Positions 36,130-45,770 of a DNA stretch of 64,000 bases are shown here, piece after piece (the stretch's first letter is position 1; the number at the start of each line of letters is the position of its first letter). The position numbers and the translations under genes are program-made. Under the pieces are notes generated by a model that saw only the letters and a list, made by a program, of their open reading frames with translations, was not told the origin of the DNA and did no database searches. The DNA is from Algoriphagus lacus (lineage in GTDB: Bacteria; Bacteroidota; Bacteroidia; Cytophagales; Cyclobacteriaceae): positions 363,779 to 427,778 of the forward strand of contig NZ_QXML01000003.1 of the NCBI RefSeq assembly GCF_003583985.1, in the 5' to 3' direction.

Positions 36130-39100
36130 ATGAACATTAAAATTGGAAAAGGATACACGCTTGATAGGGTGAAATGCCTAATCCTATCTCAGAAAAAAAT
36201 GCTCTTGCTGGGATTGCTGTTTTTCCATGCAATGGGCTTTTCCTGGGCCTGGCAATCGGCTGTCGGCGTCACGGGCAAAGTGACATCTCTCGATGGGGAA
36301 GCACTTCCCGGTGTAGTGGTGTTGGAAAAAGGTACGACCAATGGTAAGGTGACTGATTTGGATGGAAGTTTTTCCATTTCGGTGAAGTCGTCAGAATCAA
36401 TTTTGGTGTTCAGCCTGGTGGGATTTACCACACAGGAAATCCAGGTAGGGAATCAATCCGTCATCAATGTGAATCTATCTGAGTCCGAATCCCTGCTGCA
36501 GGAAGTTGTGGTGGTGGGTTATGGCGAGCAGAAAAAACTGAACCTAACCGGATCTGTCGAAACCCTAAAATTTGACGAGGCAGTAAACCAGCCAGTAACC
36601 AACTCCGCACAACTGATGTACGGTAAGTTTTCCGGGGTTCAATTAACTCAGTCCTCCGGTCTCCCGGGAGCCGATGGTTCCGCGATTACCATCCGAGGAA
36701 TCGGGACATTCGGCGGCACCAATCCTTTGGTGGTGATTGACAATATCCAATACGATGGATTATCAGAATTCAACAACTTGGCGCCCTCTGATATCGAAAG
36801 TATTTCGGTTTTGAAGGATGCTTCCGCTTCTGCCATCTATGGAGCAAGAGGTGCCAATGGGGTTTTGGTGGTAACTACCAAAAAAGGAACCAAGGGTAAG
36901 TTTTCAGCAGATTACAACAACTACTTCGGTATGCAGCGGGTCACTGTGATTCCTGAGTATCTTGATGCTGTAAACTATGCGCTTTTGAGAAACGAGCGTG
37001 ACCGAAACGTAAACGGCCCAAATACTGCAATTAGATTCTCTGAAGCAGATATTGAAGCAATCCGAAACGGCACCAATCCGGATCAATGGTCAAATACCAA
37101 GTGGTCAAATGTGGCGCTTCAGGATGCCCCAATTCAAAACCATTACCTGTCCTTCTCCGGTGGGACAAATGAGACCACCTATAGAATCTCCCTGGGATTT
37201 TTAACCCAGGATGCGGTAGTAAAAGGAAAATTCAAAACTGACCGATATAACCTTGGTATCAACCTAAGCATCAAACCAAATGATTGGTTGACGGTAACTA
37301 ACGTGACCAATGGATTCTGGTCCAGATTTGAAGGACCCAGTGGAGGTGCTTCTGCAATTACCGGCGAGACCGGAATTATCAATCAGTTCCAGCGCTCTTC
37401 TCCGGTAGTGCCGGTTTACTATTCTAATGGAGAATTGGGAATTGTGGATGGCGCTTATCAAAAAGTGAACTTCTCTTATCCGATCAATAACGTATTGCAG
37501 ACCGGATATTATGGAGATTACAACAGTGACAACATCAACCTCAGTGAGCGAATCGGATTGAGTGCCAAAATCTTGGACGGCTTATTTTTCGAGACCAGTG
37601 GAAGTGTAATCATCAATTATGCAAACATTTCAAATTTCCGACCTACCCTGACCACCAGAGATTGGGCTGGTAATGTGGTTGCAAAGAATGACCTGAACAG
37701 CTTGACCAACACGCTGGATTACAACTACCGCTTAATGAATGAAAACATCCTGAGGTATTCTACGACCCTCAAGGATGTGCACAACCTGAGCTTCATTCTA
37801 GGTTACTCGGTCATCTATGATAAGACCGACGGATTTTCAGGATCACTTCAGGGCTTCCCCTCTGATGCCATTCAGGAGTTTAATGGTGGAGGAGTAGTTA
37901 ATCCTTCAGTAAGTGGAGGCGCAGCTGAAGAAGCTTGGCAGTCTTTCTTTGCCAGAGTGAATTACAACTACGAGGAGAAATACCTCTTTGAAGCCAACGT
38001 CAGAAGAGACGGATCTTCCAAATTCGGTTCTAACAATCGCTACGGTACATTCCCTTCCCTATCTGCCGGTTGGAATATCGCCAGGGAAGGATTCTTGGAT
38101 GGATCTGAGACCTTGACCGATTTGAAATTGAGAGCCAGCTGGGGAGTCAGCGGTAATGACCGAATCGGTAATTACATCTACGAACAAACCTACAACACCG
38201 GTCTCGACTATACCTTGGGCAATGGTGTCATTGTACCTGCTGTTGCCCTGACTTCTTTGGCAAACCCGTTCATCACCTGGGAGACCATTGAGCAGTATGA
38301 CATCGGTGTGGATGCATCGTTTTTCAGCAGCAAGCTGAGCTTGACTGCGGACTACTTCAAGCGAATCAGCTCTGATATTTTGTATACCAATTTCCCAATC
38401 CCCAGCTCTATCGGGGTGACCAACTTGGCTGCTGTCAATGCTGCGGGAATGGAAAACAGCGGATTGGAGCTTTCGCTTAACTACCGTCACACGATCGGGA
38501 AGTTGGTAATGAACCTTTCCGGTAACGTTACCAAAATGGCCGACAACGTCGTAACCGACTTGGGACCTGGAGGTATTGAGACGATCGGTAACAGTACGAT
38601 CATCCGAATCGGTGTTCCATTCAATGCCTACTATGGCTATCAGGCAATTGGGGTTTTCCAGTCCAAAGAAGAAGTTGACAGTTCTCCAAAGCAGTTTGGC
38701 AGCAACTTGACAGCAGCGGGTGATTTGAAGTATGCGGATCTTTCCGGTCCTGAGGGTACTCCTGACGGGGTAATCAATGCCTTTGACCGAACCGTGATCG
38801 GTAATCCGTTCCCGAAGTGGATTTATGGCATGAACGCAAATTTCCAGTTCAAAGGATTTGATATGAACGTGGTGTTCCAGGGAGTTGGTAAAATCGACCG
38901 TCTGCTGAACAGCAATGGTCAAACACCGATGGAAGGAGACAGAAACAATGCCTTGTCCTATTGGATCAACAGATGGACTCCGGAAAATCCTTCCGAAACG
39001 CTACCAAGATTGGGTGGGGTGAACAACGCGGTCATTTCCTCATTCTACATCGAGGACATGTCTTACCTGAGACTGAGAAACCTGGAAATTGGCTATACCC

Positions 39101-39282
39101 TTCCGTTGAGCATTTCTCAAAAGGCACTCATGCAAAAGGCTCGGGTTTTCATCAGTGGACAGAACCTCCTGACCTTTACCAAAGTGAATAATTTTGATCC
39201 GGAGAGACAAAGAGGAGGAGGTACAGATCAGACTGCGCCGCTTTACAAGGTCGTTTCCGCAGGTGTCAACATTAAATTTTAA
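36130..39282 (+). CDS. SusC-like TonB-dependent outer-membrane transporter
   Basis: A 1050-residue outer-membrane importer of oligosaccharides. An extended signal region ends near residue 47 (FHAMGFSWAW). A carboxypeptidase-D-like regulatory domain follows (GVTGKVTSLDGEALPGVVV, then GKVTDLDGSFSI), then a TonB-box-like segment VVVVGYGEQK and the plug domain (GVQLTQSSGLPGADGS, ITIRGIGTFGG, SIEVLKD-type SISVLKDASASAIYGARGAN). The remainder is a 22-strand-type barrel ending VSAGVNIKF. The start MNIKIGK is preferred over one 14 codons earlier for a normal export signal. It forms a complex with the SusD-like lipoprotein encoded six bases downstream. Confidence 0.96.
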   Translation: MNIKIGKGYTLDRVKCLILSQKKMLLLGLLFFHAMGFSWAWQSAVGVTGKVTSLDGEALPGVVVLEKGTTNGKVTDLDGSFSISVKSSESILVFSLVGFTTQEIQVGNQSVINVNLSESESLLQEVVVVGYGEQKKLNLTGSVETLKFDEAVNQPVTNSAQLMYGKFSGVQLTQSSGLPGADGSAITIRGIGTFGGTNPLVVIDNIQYDGLSEFNNLAPSDIESISVLKDASASAIYGARGANGVLVVTTKKGTKGKFSADYNNYFGMQRVTVIPEYLDAVNYALLRNERDRNVNGPNTAIRFSEADIEAIRNGTNPDQWSNTKWSNVALQDAPIQNHYLSFSGGTNETTYRISLGFLTQDAVVKGKFKTDRYNLGINLSIKPNDWLTVTNVTNGFWSRFEGPSGGASAITGETGIINQFQRSSPVVPVYYSNGELGIVDGAYQKVNFSYPINNVLQTGYYGDYNSDNINLSERIGLSAKILDGLFFETSGSVIINYANISNFRPTLTTRDWAGNVVAKNDLNSLTNTLDYNYRLMNENILRYSTTLKDVHNLSFILGYSVIYDKTDGFSGSLQGFPSDAIQEFNGGGVVNPSVSGGAAEEAWQSFFARVNYNYEEKYLFEANVRRDGSSKFGSNNRYGTFPSLSAGWNIAREGFLDGSETLTDLKLRASWGVSGNDRIGNYIYEQTYNTGLDYTLGNGVIVPAVALTSLANPFITWETIEQYDIGVDASFFSSKLSLTADYFKRISSDILYTNFPIPSSIGVTNLAAVNAAGMENSGLELSLNYRHTIGKLVMNLSGNVTKMADNVVTDLGPGGIETIGNSTIIRIGVPFNAYYGYQAIGVFQSKEEVDSSPKQFGSNLTAAGDLKYADLSGPEGTPDGVINAFDRTVIGNPFPKWIYGMNANFQFKGFDMNVVFQGVGKIDRLLNSNGQTPMEGDRNNALSYWINRWTPENPSETLPRLGGVNNAVISSFYIEDMSYLRLRNLEIGYTLPLSISQKALMQKARVFISGQNLLTFTKVNNFDPERQRGGGTDQTAPLYKVVSAGVNIKF

Positions 39283-39287
39283 TCAAG

Positions 39288-40823
39288 ATGAAGAAGTTAA
39301 TATATATACTCAGTATCCTGGTTTTGGCCTCTTGCTCGGAAGATTATCTGGAAAGAGGATCCCTGACCCAGCTTTCAGAAAATAATTTCTGGCAAAATGA
39401 AAAGGATGCCTTGTTGGGAATCAACGGGATCTATGATGCCTTGCAGGACCGGGTTTTGTATGGTGGCAATTTGAATAACATCGCAGGTATTCCTCAGCAC
39501 GATGGTTTTGCGGACAACGCTTTCAACAATTACAAATTTGAAGGTCCGGGAAACTTTGTGGAGGGTAGAGCAGATCCTGCGTTCAGTTATTTCAGTTCTT
39601 TTTGGAACTCTTTGTACAGGGGAATTGCAAGAGCAAATATTGCAATTGAAAACATCAACAATATTCCAGAGGCTAATATCACCCCTCAGTCCAAAGCTGC
39701 ATTGATCGGTCAAGCCAAGTTTCTTAGAGCACTGTTCTATTTCAATTTGGCGGTTCACTATGAGGATGCTCCCTTGATTACGGAATTTCAAACCTTGGAA
39801 GAAGCCTATGTAGGTAAAAACTCCTATGAAGAGCTTCGTGCATTCATCATTTCTGAATTGAAATCCGCGGCTGAAGCCTTGCCGGCATCCTACCCAGCCG
39901 ACCAATTTGGCTACGCGACCAAGGGAGCAGCCTTGTCATTGTTGGCACGTTTTGAACTGTACAATAAGAACTACGGCGAGGTCATCCGCTTGACTTCGGA
40001 AATCATGGGATTGGGATATCAACTCCATCCGGATTACGCACAGTTGTTTACCGAAGCTGGTGAGCAGTCCAAGGAAGTTGTGTTTTCGGTTCGCTTTTTC
40101 CAGGATCAATCCGCCAATGGAGAGACCTTCTCTTCCACGTTCTTGGGAATTCCCAGAGTGAATATGCAGCCGATGCCTAATTTGATCGACTCCTACCTCT
40201 GCATCGATGGCTTGCCGATCACTCAATCACCGCTATACAAGCCTGCTGCTCGAAAAGAAAACCGCGATCCAAGATTGGGAGCATCGGTTTACTTCCAGGG
40301 CGATATTTTCCTGATTCACCTCAACCGAGCCTTCCAGGGTAATACCGCGACCCGTTTTGGTCAGAAGAAATACATCAGAAACAATGTCTCTGCCAGCGGA
40401 ATCGGACCTGATCAGCCGGGAGGACAGGACTTCTATGTGATTCGATATGCTGATGTTTTGTTGATGAGAGCCGAAGCATTGGCAGAATCCGGTCAGCTCA
40501 CAGAAGTATATACCTTGTTGGATCAGCTGAGAACCCGTGCCAAAATGCCAACAGTAACCAAGGTGAACGGAACAGCCTTGACCAAAGAGAAACTGATTGA
40601 ATTGGTCAGATTGGAGCGTCGCGTGGAGTTGGCTTTTGAAGGCTTGAGATTCTTTGACGTCAAGAGATGGGGCGAAGTTCAGAAGGCCTATGACAGAGTA
40701 AAGGCGGACAAAATCGGTCCTTACAATCCAGTGTATAGAGGAAGACAGTCAGAGGTTTTTGCGATCCCTCAGTCAGAGATCGACGCAAACTCCAAGCTGG
40801 AGCAAAACCCGGTTTGGAATTAA
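39288..40823 (+). CDS. SusD/RagB-like glycan-binding lipoprotein
   Basis: A 511-residue surface lipoprotein with a lipobox around C16 (ILVLASCSEDYLE). The N-terminal SusD region (LERGSLTQLSENNFW) and the TPR-like helices (AKFLRALFYFNLAVHYEDAPLI) are present. The C-terminal signature follows (YADVLLMRAEALAES, RRVELAFEGLRFFDVKRWG). It caps the SusC transporter and binds the substrate. It ends before a hairpin that may lower expression of the downstream enzymes relative to susCD. Confidence 0.96.
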   Translation: MKKLIYILSILVLASCSEDYLERGSLTQLSENNFWQNEKDALLGINGIYDALQDRVLYGGNLNNIAGIPQHDGFADNAFNNYKFEGPGNFVEGRADPAFSYFSSFWNSLYRGIARANIAIENINNIPEANITPQSKAALIGQAKFLRALFYFNLAVHYEDAPLITEFQTLEEAYVGKNSYEELRAFIISELKSAAEALPASYPADQFGYATKGAALSLLARFELYNKNYGEVIRLTSEIMGLGYQLHPDYAQLFTEAGEQSKEVVFSVRFFQDQSANGETFSSTFLGIPRVNMQPMPNLIDSYLCIDGLPITQSPLYKPAARKENRDPRLGASVYFQGDIFLIHLNRAFQGNTATRFGQKKYIRNNVSASGIGPDQPGGQDFYVIRYADVLLMRAEALAESGQLTEVYTLLDQLRTRAKMPTVTKVNGTALTKEKLIELVRLERRVELAFEGLRFFDVKRWGEVQKAYDRVKADKIGPYNPVYRGRQSEVFAIPQSEIDANSKLEQNPVWN

Positions 40824-40870
40824 TTACAGAGTTTTTACGGTAAAATAGATAGGGTAATTTGTAGGTTCAT

Positions 40871-40896
40871 CACTCCCATCTTCAGGGATGGGAGTG
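40871..40896 (+). terminator. Hairpin between susD and the following sulfatase gene
   Basis: A perfect 10-bp stem CACTCCCATC / GATGGGAGTG with loop TTCAGG, followed by a weak T-rich stretch (TTGCCTTTTC). It could act as a partial terminator or as an mRNA 3' stabiliser. Confidence 0.6.
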
Positions 40897-40917
40897 TTGC
40901 CTTTTCTTTCGGCCTGT

Positions 40918-42330
40918 ATGAAAAAAATCATAAGTACCTGCTTGTTTCTTACTTGTTCATTTTTTGCCTTCGGGCAAAAAAGGCCTGCGTTGGAAAAGCC
41001 CAACATCATCGTGATTTTGACCGATGATCAAGGCTACGCCGATGTGGGATTCAATGGGAGCAAAGACATTCCTACTCCGGGGATTGATCGCATCGCTACC
41101 AACGGAGTGGTATTCGAAGCGGGATACGTATCCTATGCTGTTTGCGGACCAAGCCGCGCCGGATTGATTACCGGAAGGTATCAGGATCGATTTGGGTTTT
41201 CCCGAAATCCCCTTTTGGCACCAAAAGACCCTACTATGGGCCTGCCCCTGAGTGAGGAAACGATGGGAGATGTCCTGAAAAAATCAGGATACAAAACGGG
41301 AGTGTTGGGAAAGTGGCATTTGGGAATGCATCCAACGCTACGGCCAAATCAAAGGGGATTTGATGAATTTTATGGGTTTCTCGAAGGAGGACATCGGTAT
41401 TTTCCGGAGGACTGGAATCTGAGGGATGAAAGTGAAGCAAAAACCCAATACGACGGCTATCGAACCAAACTGGTAAGAAATGATACTCCAGTAGAGGAAA
41501 CCGAATACCTGACTGATGCCCTGTCCAGAGAAGCTTTGAATTTTGTAAAAGCCCATCAGGACGAACCGTTTTTCCTTTATCTGGCTTACAACGCGCCACA
41601 TGCGCCGATGCAGGCCACGGAAAAGTACCTCAACCGATTCCCAAATATTCAGGACCCAAAAAGAAGAACCTATGCCGCCATGGTCAGTGCCGTGGATGAT
41701 GGAGTCGGGGCTTTGTTGGATTTGCTTGCTGAATTGGAAATTGAAGAAAATACGGTGGTTTTTTTCCTTTCAGATAATGGAGGACCGACAAAGGACAATG
41801 CATCAGATAACCGTCCGTTGAGAGGATTCAAAAGCGACTTTTTCGAAGGTGGCGTTCGAGTGCCTTTTGCCATGCAATGGAAAGGACAAGTTCCCACAGG
41901 TCAACGCTTCGAACATCCGGTGATTTCGCTTGACATCTTTGCCACAGCCGCTTCCTTGGCCAAGGCAAAACCGAAAAATGAATTGGACGGAGTGAATCTC
42001 ATTCCTTTTCTCACAGGAGAAAAGCAGGAACCACCCCATCAGGCTTTGTACTGGAGAAATTTTGACCGAAACCGGTTTGCAATCCGTACTCCCGATTCCA
42101 AAATGATCCTGGAGTCCCAAGCGGATTACTTGTTTGATATCCAAAGTGATCTTTCCGAAAGCAACAATCTCATCGGAACGGATATTACCCGAAAAAACAA
42201 ACTTTCTGAGCGGATCGAACAATGGAAAAAGCTATTGATGGATCCTTTGTTTTTGGGGCTTTTGGAAGAAAAAGAGTACAATCTGAAGCATCCCGATCGA
42301 TTTACGCCGGAGCAAAAAGATAAAGAATAA
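40918..42330 (+). CDS. Secreted S1-family sulfatase
   Basis: A 470-residue type I sulfatase. The ATG giving MKKIISTCLFLTCSFFAFG provides a proper signal peptide and avoids the hairpin upstream. PNIIVILTDDQGYADVG is the metal-binding N-terminus, CGPSR carries the formylglycine cysteine C76, and VLGKWHLGM and FFLSDNGGP are further active-site blocks. It belongs to the polysaccharide locus; the different surroundings of CGPSR compared with the other two sulfatases suggest a different sulfate position on the glycan. Confidence 0.94.
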   Translation: MKKIISTCLFLTCSFFAFGQKRPALEKPNIIVILTDDQGYADVGFNGSKDIPTPGIDRIATNGVVFEAGYVSYAVCGPSRAGLITGRYQDRFGFSRNPLLAPKDPTMGLPLSEETMGDVLKKSGYKTGVLGKWHLGMHPTLRPNQRGFDEFYGFLEGGHRYFPEDWNLRDESEAKTQYDGYRTKLVRNDTPVEETEYLTDALSREALNFVKAHQDEPFFLYLAYNAPHAPMQATEKYLNRFPNIQDPKRRTYAAMVSAVDDGVGALLDLLAELEIEENTVVFFLSDNGGPTKDNASDNRPLRGFKSDFFEGGVRVPFAMQWKGQVPTGQRFEHPVISLDIFATAASLAKAKPKNELDGVNLIPFLTGEKQEPPHQALYWRNFDRNRFAIRTPDSKMILESQADYLFDIQSDLSESNNLIGTDITRKNKLSERIEQWKKLLMDPLFLGLLEEKEYNLKHPDRFTPEQKDKE

Positions 42331-42359
42331 CGGATTTTTTTTCCTTGAACTGTTTAAAA

Positions 42360-44042
42360 ATGACAACTAACAGAAAACTGATCCCACTCTTGGGGATATT
42401 AATTGTTTTTACTTCCCTTCAATCGGCCAAGGCCAAGGACTATTTCTTTCACCCGCAGAAAGGAAATGACCAAAATTCAGGATTGAATGCAGGACATCCG
42501 TTTCAGAGCCTATCGAAAATCAAGGACCTGACCTTGCAGCCAGGGGATCGGATTCTTTTGGCAGGAGGGGAAGTTTTCCGGGGCACTTTGGAGTTGGTAG
42601 GATTTAAAGGTTCATCCAATCACCCTCTGTTCATTCAATCGTATTGGGATGAAGGGACGGATTCCGGTCAGAGGATTCCGGCAAAAATTGATGCAAAGGG
42701 CTTCGCCAACGGAGTTTTAATTGAAAACTCCAGTTTTGTCCAAGTCCGCAACATGCAAATCACAGGTGACGGATATGGAGAGAAATTGCCAGAAGGCACG
42801 ATGCGGGTTGGGGTTTTGATCCTTGCTACCGGAAACGCGCAGGTCAAAGGAATTACCTTGGACAGCCTTCGGATTTCGGAAGTTTTCTTCGAAGAAAAAG
42901 GCTTCATCCGAGGAGCCCAGGAGGTCAAATCTGCCAACGGTACCCAGCGTTACGGTTGGGGAATACGGCTGATCAATCAGTCCGATGCGGCCATGATCGA
43001 GGAAGTGAAAATCCTCAATTCACAGATCAGCAACGTCAGCCACACCGGAATCAAACTTACCGGAAATCAAAGCCAAAATATCCGTCGGATTACCATAGCG
43101 GGAAACAAAGTTACTAAGGTAGGTGGACCTGGCATCCAAATGTCCGGGGTCAAGTTTGTCCATGTCACCGACAATGAGGTGGCCTATTCCGGCAGCACCG
43201 ATGACAGCCGGAAATGGGGAAGGGGAAGTGGACTTTGGACTTGGGGCGCTTCCAATGTGCTGATTGAAAAAAACAAATTTATGTATGCCAATGGCCCGGG
43301 GGACTCGGCCGGTGCGCACATCGATTACAATTGCGATAATGTAGTCCTGCAATACAATCTAAGCGCACACAATGCAGGTGGATTCATTGAGGTGCTGGGG
43401 AATAATTACAACTGCGCTTACCGCTACAACATCAGTGTCAATGACGGTCATCGGATTAAAGGTCAGGACGGAGCTTTCCAGGAAGGAAAAACCTTTTGGC
43501 TAAGTGGCTATCAGGGAGAAAAGAAGCCTAGAAAAGGACCTGTGAACTCCTACTTCTACAACAACACCATCTATGTTGCAGCAGATTTGGTGTCCAAAAT
43601 TGCCGTGGATAATGGATCAAAGGGGATCCTTATCGCAAATAATATCTTTCATATCATCGGAAAATCCGAGCAGGTGGCAGGGGATCAATATGTGCCGGAT
43701 GACATTTCCAGTCGCGTGATGGAGGAAGTCTTTTTCAAAAACAACCTCTTCCTTCACGAAAATTCCTGGCCATCCAATGCGATCATTCAGGCTCAGGAAT
43801 CCCGATTTGGTGATCCAGGGTTTGTCAATCCTGGAGGCTTGAATCCGGAGGATTATATTCCAACAAATTTGGCTTTGACACAAAACGGAATTGAAATTCC
43901 CCAGCTGCCGGGAGACCGTTTTGGGCTGATCGAGGGATTGAAAATTAAAAAGGATTTTCTGGGAAATCTGATTGAAGGAAATCCCGGAATTGGGGCAATC
44001 CAAGTCTTAAAGTTATCTACTGAAAGTCTGAAGGCGAAATAG
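42360..44042 (+). CDS. Secreted right-handed parallel beta-helix protein, candidate glycan-active enzyme
   Basis: A 560-residue protein with a signal peptide (MTTNRKLIPLLGILIVFTSL, then SAKA). After a domain typical of beta-helix enzymes (YFFHPQKGNDQNSGLNAGHP, LQPGDRILLAGGEVF) it shows many short strand-turn repeats such as ILNSQISNVSHTGIKLTGNQ, ITIAGNKVTKVGGPGI, HVTDNEVAYSG and VLIEKNKFMYANG. Conserved polar residues sit at HIDYNCDNVVLQYN and HNAGGFIEVLG. Polysaccharide lyases and several glycoside hydrolases share this fold, but no catalytic signature lets me name a family. Its place between two sulfatases in the locus makes it the best candidate for the enzyme that cleaves the backbone or side chains. 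Confidence 0.75.
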   Translation: MTTNRKLIPLLGILIVFTSLQSAKAKDYFFHPQKGNDQNSGLNAGHPFQSLSKIKDLTLQPGDRILLAGGEVFRGTLELVGFKGSSNHPLFIQSYWDEGTDSGQRIPAKIDAKGFANGVLIENSSFVQVRNMQITGDGYGEKLPEGTMRVGVLILATGNAQVKGITLDSLRISEVFFEEKGFIRGAQEVKSANGTQRYGWGIRLINQSDAAMIEEVKILNSQISNVSHTGIKLTGNQSQNIRRITIAGNKVTKVGGPGIQMSGVKFVHVTDNEVAYSGSTDDSRKWGRGSGLWTWGASNVLIEKNKFMYANGPGDSAGAHIDYNCDNVVLQYNLSAHNAGGFIEVLGNNYNCAYRYNISVNDGHRIKGQDGAFQEGKTFWLSGYQGEKKPRKGPVNSYFYNNTIYVAADLVSKIAVDNGSKGILIANNIFHIIGKSEQVAGDQYVPDDISSRVMEEVFFKNNLFLHENSWPSNAIIQAQESRFGDPGFVNPGGLNPEDYIPTNLALTQNGIEIPQLPGDRFGLIEGLKIKKDFLGNLIEGNPGIGAIQVLKLSTESLKAK

Positions 44043-44124
44043 GATTATGAATCTAGGAAAAACTATCTTTTGCATTCTTGAAACTCAAAACCTATAAATA
44101 ACACCAAACCTAATACTCACTCAC

Positions 44125-45684
44125 ATGAAGAAAACAACCTGTTTTAGTTGGCTTTTTTGCGTATTTGGAGCTTTATTTTTTCAAAGCTGTGCACGGCCAG
44201 TCGTGAAAGAAGAAGTGCCGGAAAAGAAACCCAACATCGTTTTTATTTACTTGGATGATTTGGGTTACGGAGATGTCAGTGCCTACCAGTCGGGGACACT
44301 TCAAACCCCAAATATGGATATTCTTGCCAATGGAGGTTTGAGGTTTACCAACGGTTATTCTTCCTCAGCTACCTGCACCCCTAGCCGCTTCGCACTGTTG
44401 ACTGGGACCTATCCTTGGAGAAATCAGAACGCTAAAATCCTCCCAGGTACCGCTCCGTTGATCATCGATACGGCACAGGTAACGCTGCCCAAAATTCTGA
44501 GAAAACAGGGGTATCACACCGCAGTCATCGGTAAATGGCATTTGGGTTTGGGAACTGGCTTTGTGGATTGGAATCAGGAAATCTCTCCAAACCCGAAGCA
44601 CGTTGGATTTGATCATTCCTACATTTTAGCGGCTACTCAAGACCGGGTGCCGACGGTGTATATTGAAAATGGGCGAGTGGTGAATTTGGATCCCAATGAT
44701 CCTATTTCAGTGGATTACGACAAGAACTTTGAAGGTGAGCCCACTGCAATCACCAACCCGGAAATGCTTACCATGAAATGGCACCATGGACATAACAACA
44801 GCATTGTGAACGGCATTCCAAGAATTGGCTACATGAAAGGCGGCCAAAGTGCCAAATGGAGTGATGTGGATATGGCAGACCATTTTCTGGAGAAGGGAAA
44901 GGCCTATATCAAGGAAAAGGCAAAATCTGAAAATCCGTTTTTCCTTTTTTTTCCGATGCAGCAGCCGCACGTGCCGCGTACTCCGCACCCAAGATTTGAA
45001 GGAAAATCAGGTATGGGCCCTAGAGGAGATGCTTTGCTTGAGGCAGATTGGGTGATTGGTGAATTGTACAAGACCTTGGAAGAAGAGGGCCTGTTGGAAA
45101 ACACGCTGATTTTCTTTTCCAGTGATAATGGTCCTGTGTTGAACGATGGCTACTATGACGATGCGGTGGAAAAATTGGGTAATCATACTCCTGCCGGACC
45201 ATTTAGAGGTGGAAAGTATTCCCTGTACGAAGCCGGAACCCGAGTTCCGTTTATCACCTATTGGAAGGGAAAAATCCAACCGGGGGTTTCGGATGCCTTG
45301 GTGACTCAGATAGATTTGCTGGCTTCTTTGGCTGCTCTTGTCGGAAGCGAGGAAACAGGTCCAGATAGCCAAAATCTGTTGGATGCTCTCCTCGGGAAGA
45401 CCCAAAAAGGCAGAGAATCATTCGTGATGGAAGCCTACACCAAAACTGCCCTCAGAGCTGGGGATTGGGTGATGATTCCCCCATATCCTGGCCCTGCCGT
45501 TGAAAAAAATGTCAACATTGAGATGGGTAATTCTCCTGATTACCAGCTGTTCAACCTGAAGGATGATCCCGGGCAAAAAAATAACTTGGCTCAATCCAAT
45601 CCTGAAAAGCTGGAAGAAATGAAGAAAAAGTATCAGGAGATAAGGGGAGATAACAGCAAGATTGAACAGGTGGAATTGAAGTGA
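44125..45684 (+). CDS. S1-family sulfatase, probable lipoprotein
   Basis: A 519-residue type I sulfatase with a lipoprotein signal (FFQSCAR, lipid-anchored C22). PNIVFIYLDDLGYGDVSAY is the metal-binding start, CTPSR carries the formylglycine cysteine C84, then VIGKWHLGLG and FSSDNGPV. The insertions around MKWHHGHNN and the RGGKYSLYEAGTRVPF stretch are those of arylsulfatase A-like enzymes acting on carbohydrates. It is the last gene of the polysaccharide locus and is followed by a long imperfect hairpin. Confidence 0.94.
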   Translation: MKKTTCFSWLFCVFGALFFQSCARPVVKEEVPEKKPNIVFIYLDDLGYGDVSAYQSGTLQTPNMDILANGGLRFTNGYSSSATCTPSRFALLTGTYPWRNQNAKILPGTAPLIIDTAQVTLPKILRKQGYHTAVIGKWHLGLGTGFVDWNQEISPNPKHVGFDHSYILAATQDRVPTVYIENGRVVNLDPNDPISVDYDKNFEGEPTAITNPEMLTMKWHHGHNNSIVNGIPRIGYMKGGQSAKWSDVDMADHFLEKGKAYIKEKAKSENPFFLFFPMQQPHVPRTPHPRFEGKSGMGPRGDALLEADWVIGELYKTLEEEGLLENTLIFFSSDNGPVLNDGYYDDAVEKLGNHTPAGPFRGGKYSLYEAGTRVPFITYWKGKIQPGVSDALVTQIDLLASLAALVGSEETGPDSQNLLDALLGKTQKGRESFVMEAYTKTALRAGDWVMIPPYPGPAVEKNVNIEMGNSPDYQLFNLKDDPGQKNNLAQSNPEKLEEMKKKYQEIRGDNSKIEQVELK

Positions 45685-45697
45685 AAATTGATTTTTT

Positions 45698-45752
45698 CTC
45701 TCAGATGATACAGATGATGACAGATTTAATTTCCATCTGTGTCATCTGAGAG
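45698..45752. repeat. Long inverted repeat (19-bp arms), possible bidirectional terminator
   Basis: CTCTCAGATGATACAGATG (45698-45716) and its near-perfect complement (45734-45752, one mismatch that can pair as G-U) flank a 17-base loop. T-rich stretches lie on both outer sides. It stands between the convergent sulfatase and acetyltransferase genes. Its CAGATGA/ACAGAT words recur near 48.48 kb. Confidence 0.7.
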
Positions 45753-45770
45753 CTAATTTTTGTGAAAACC

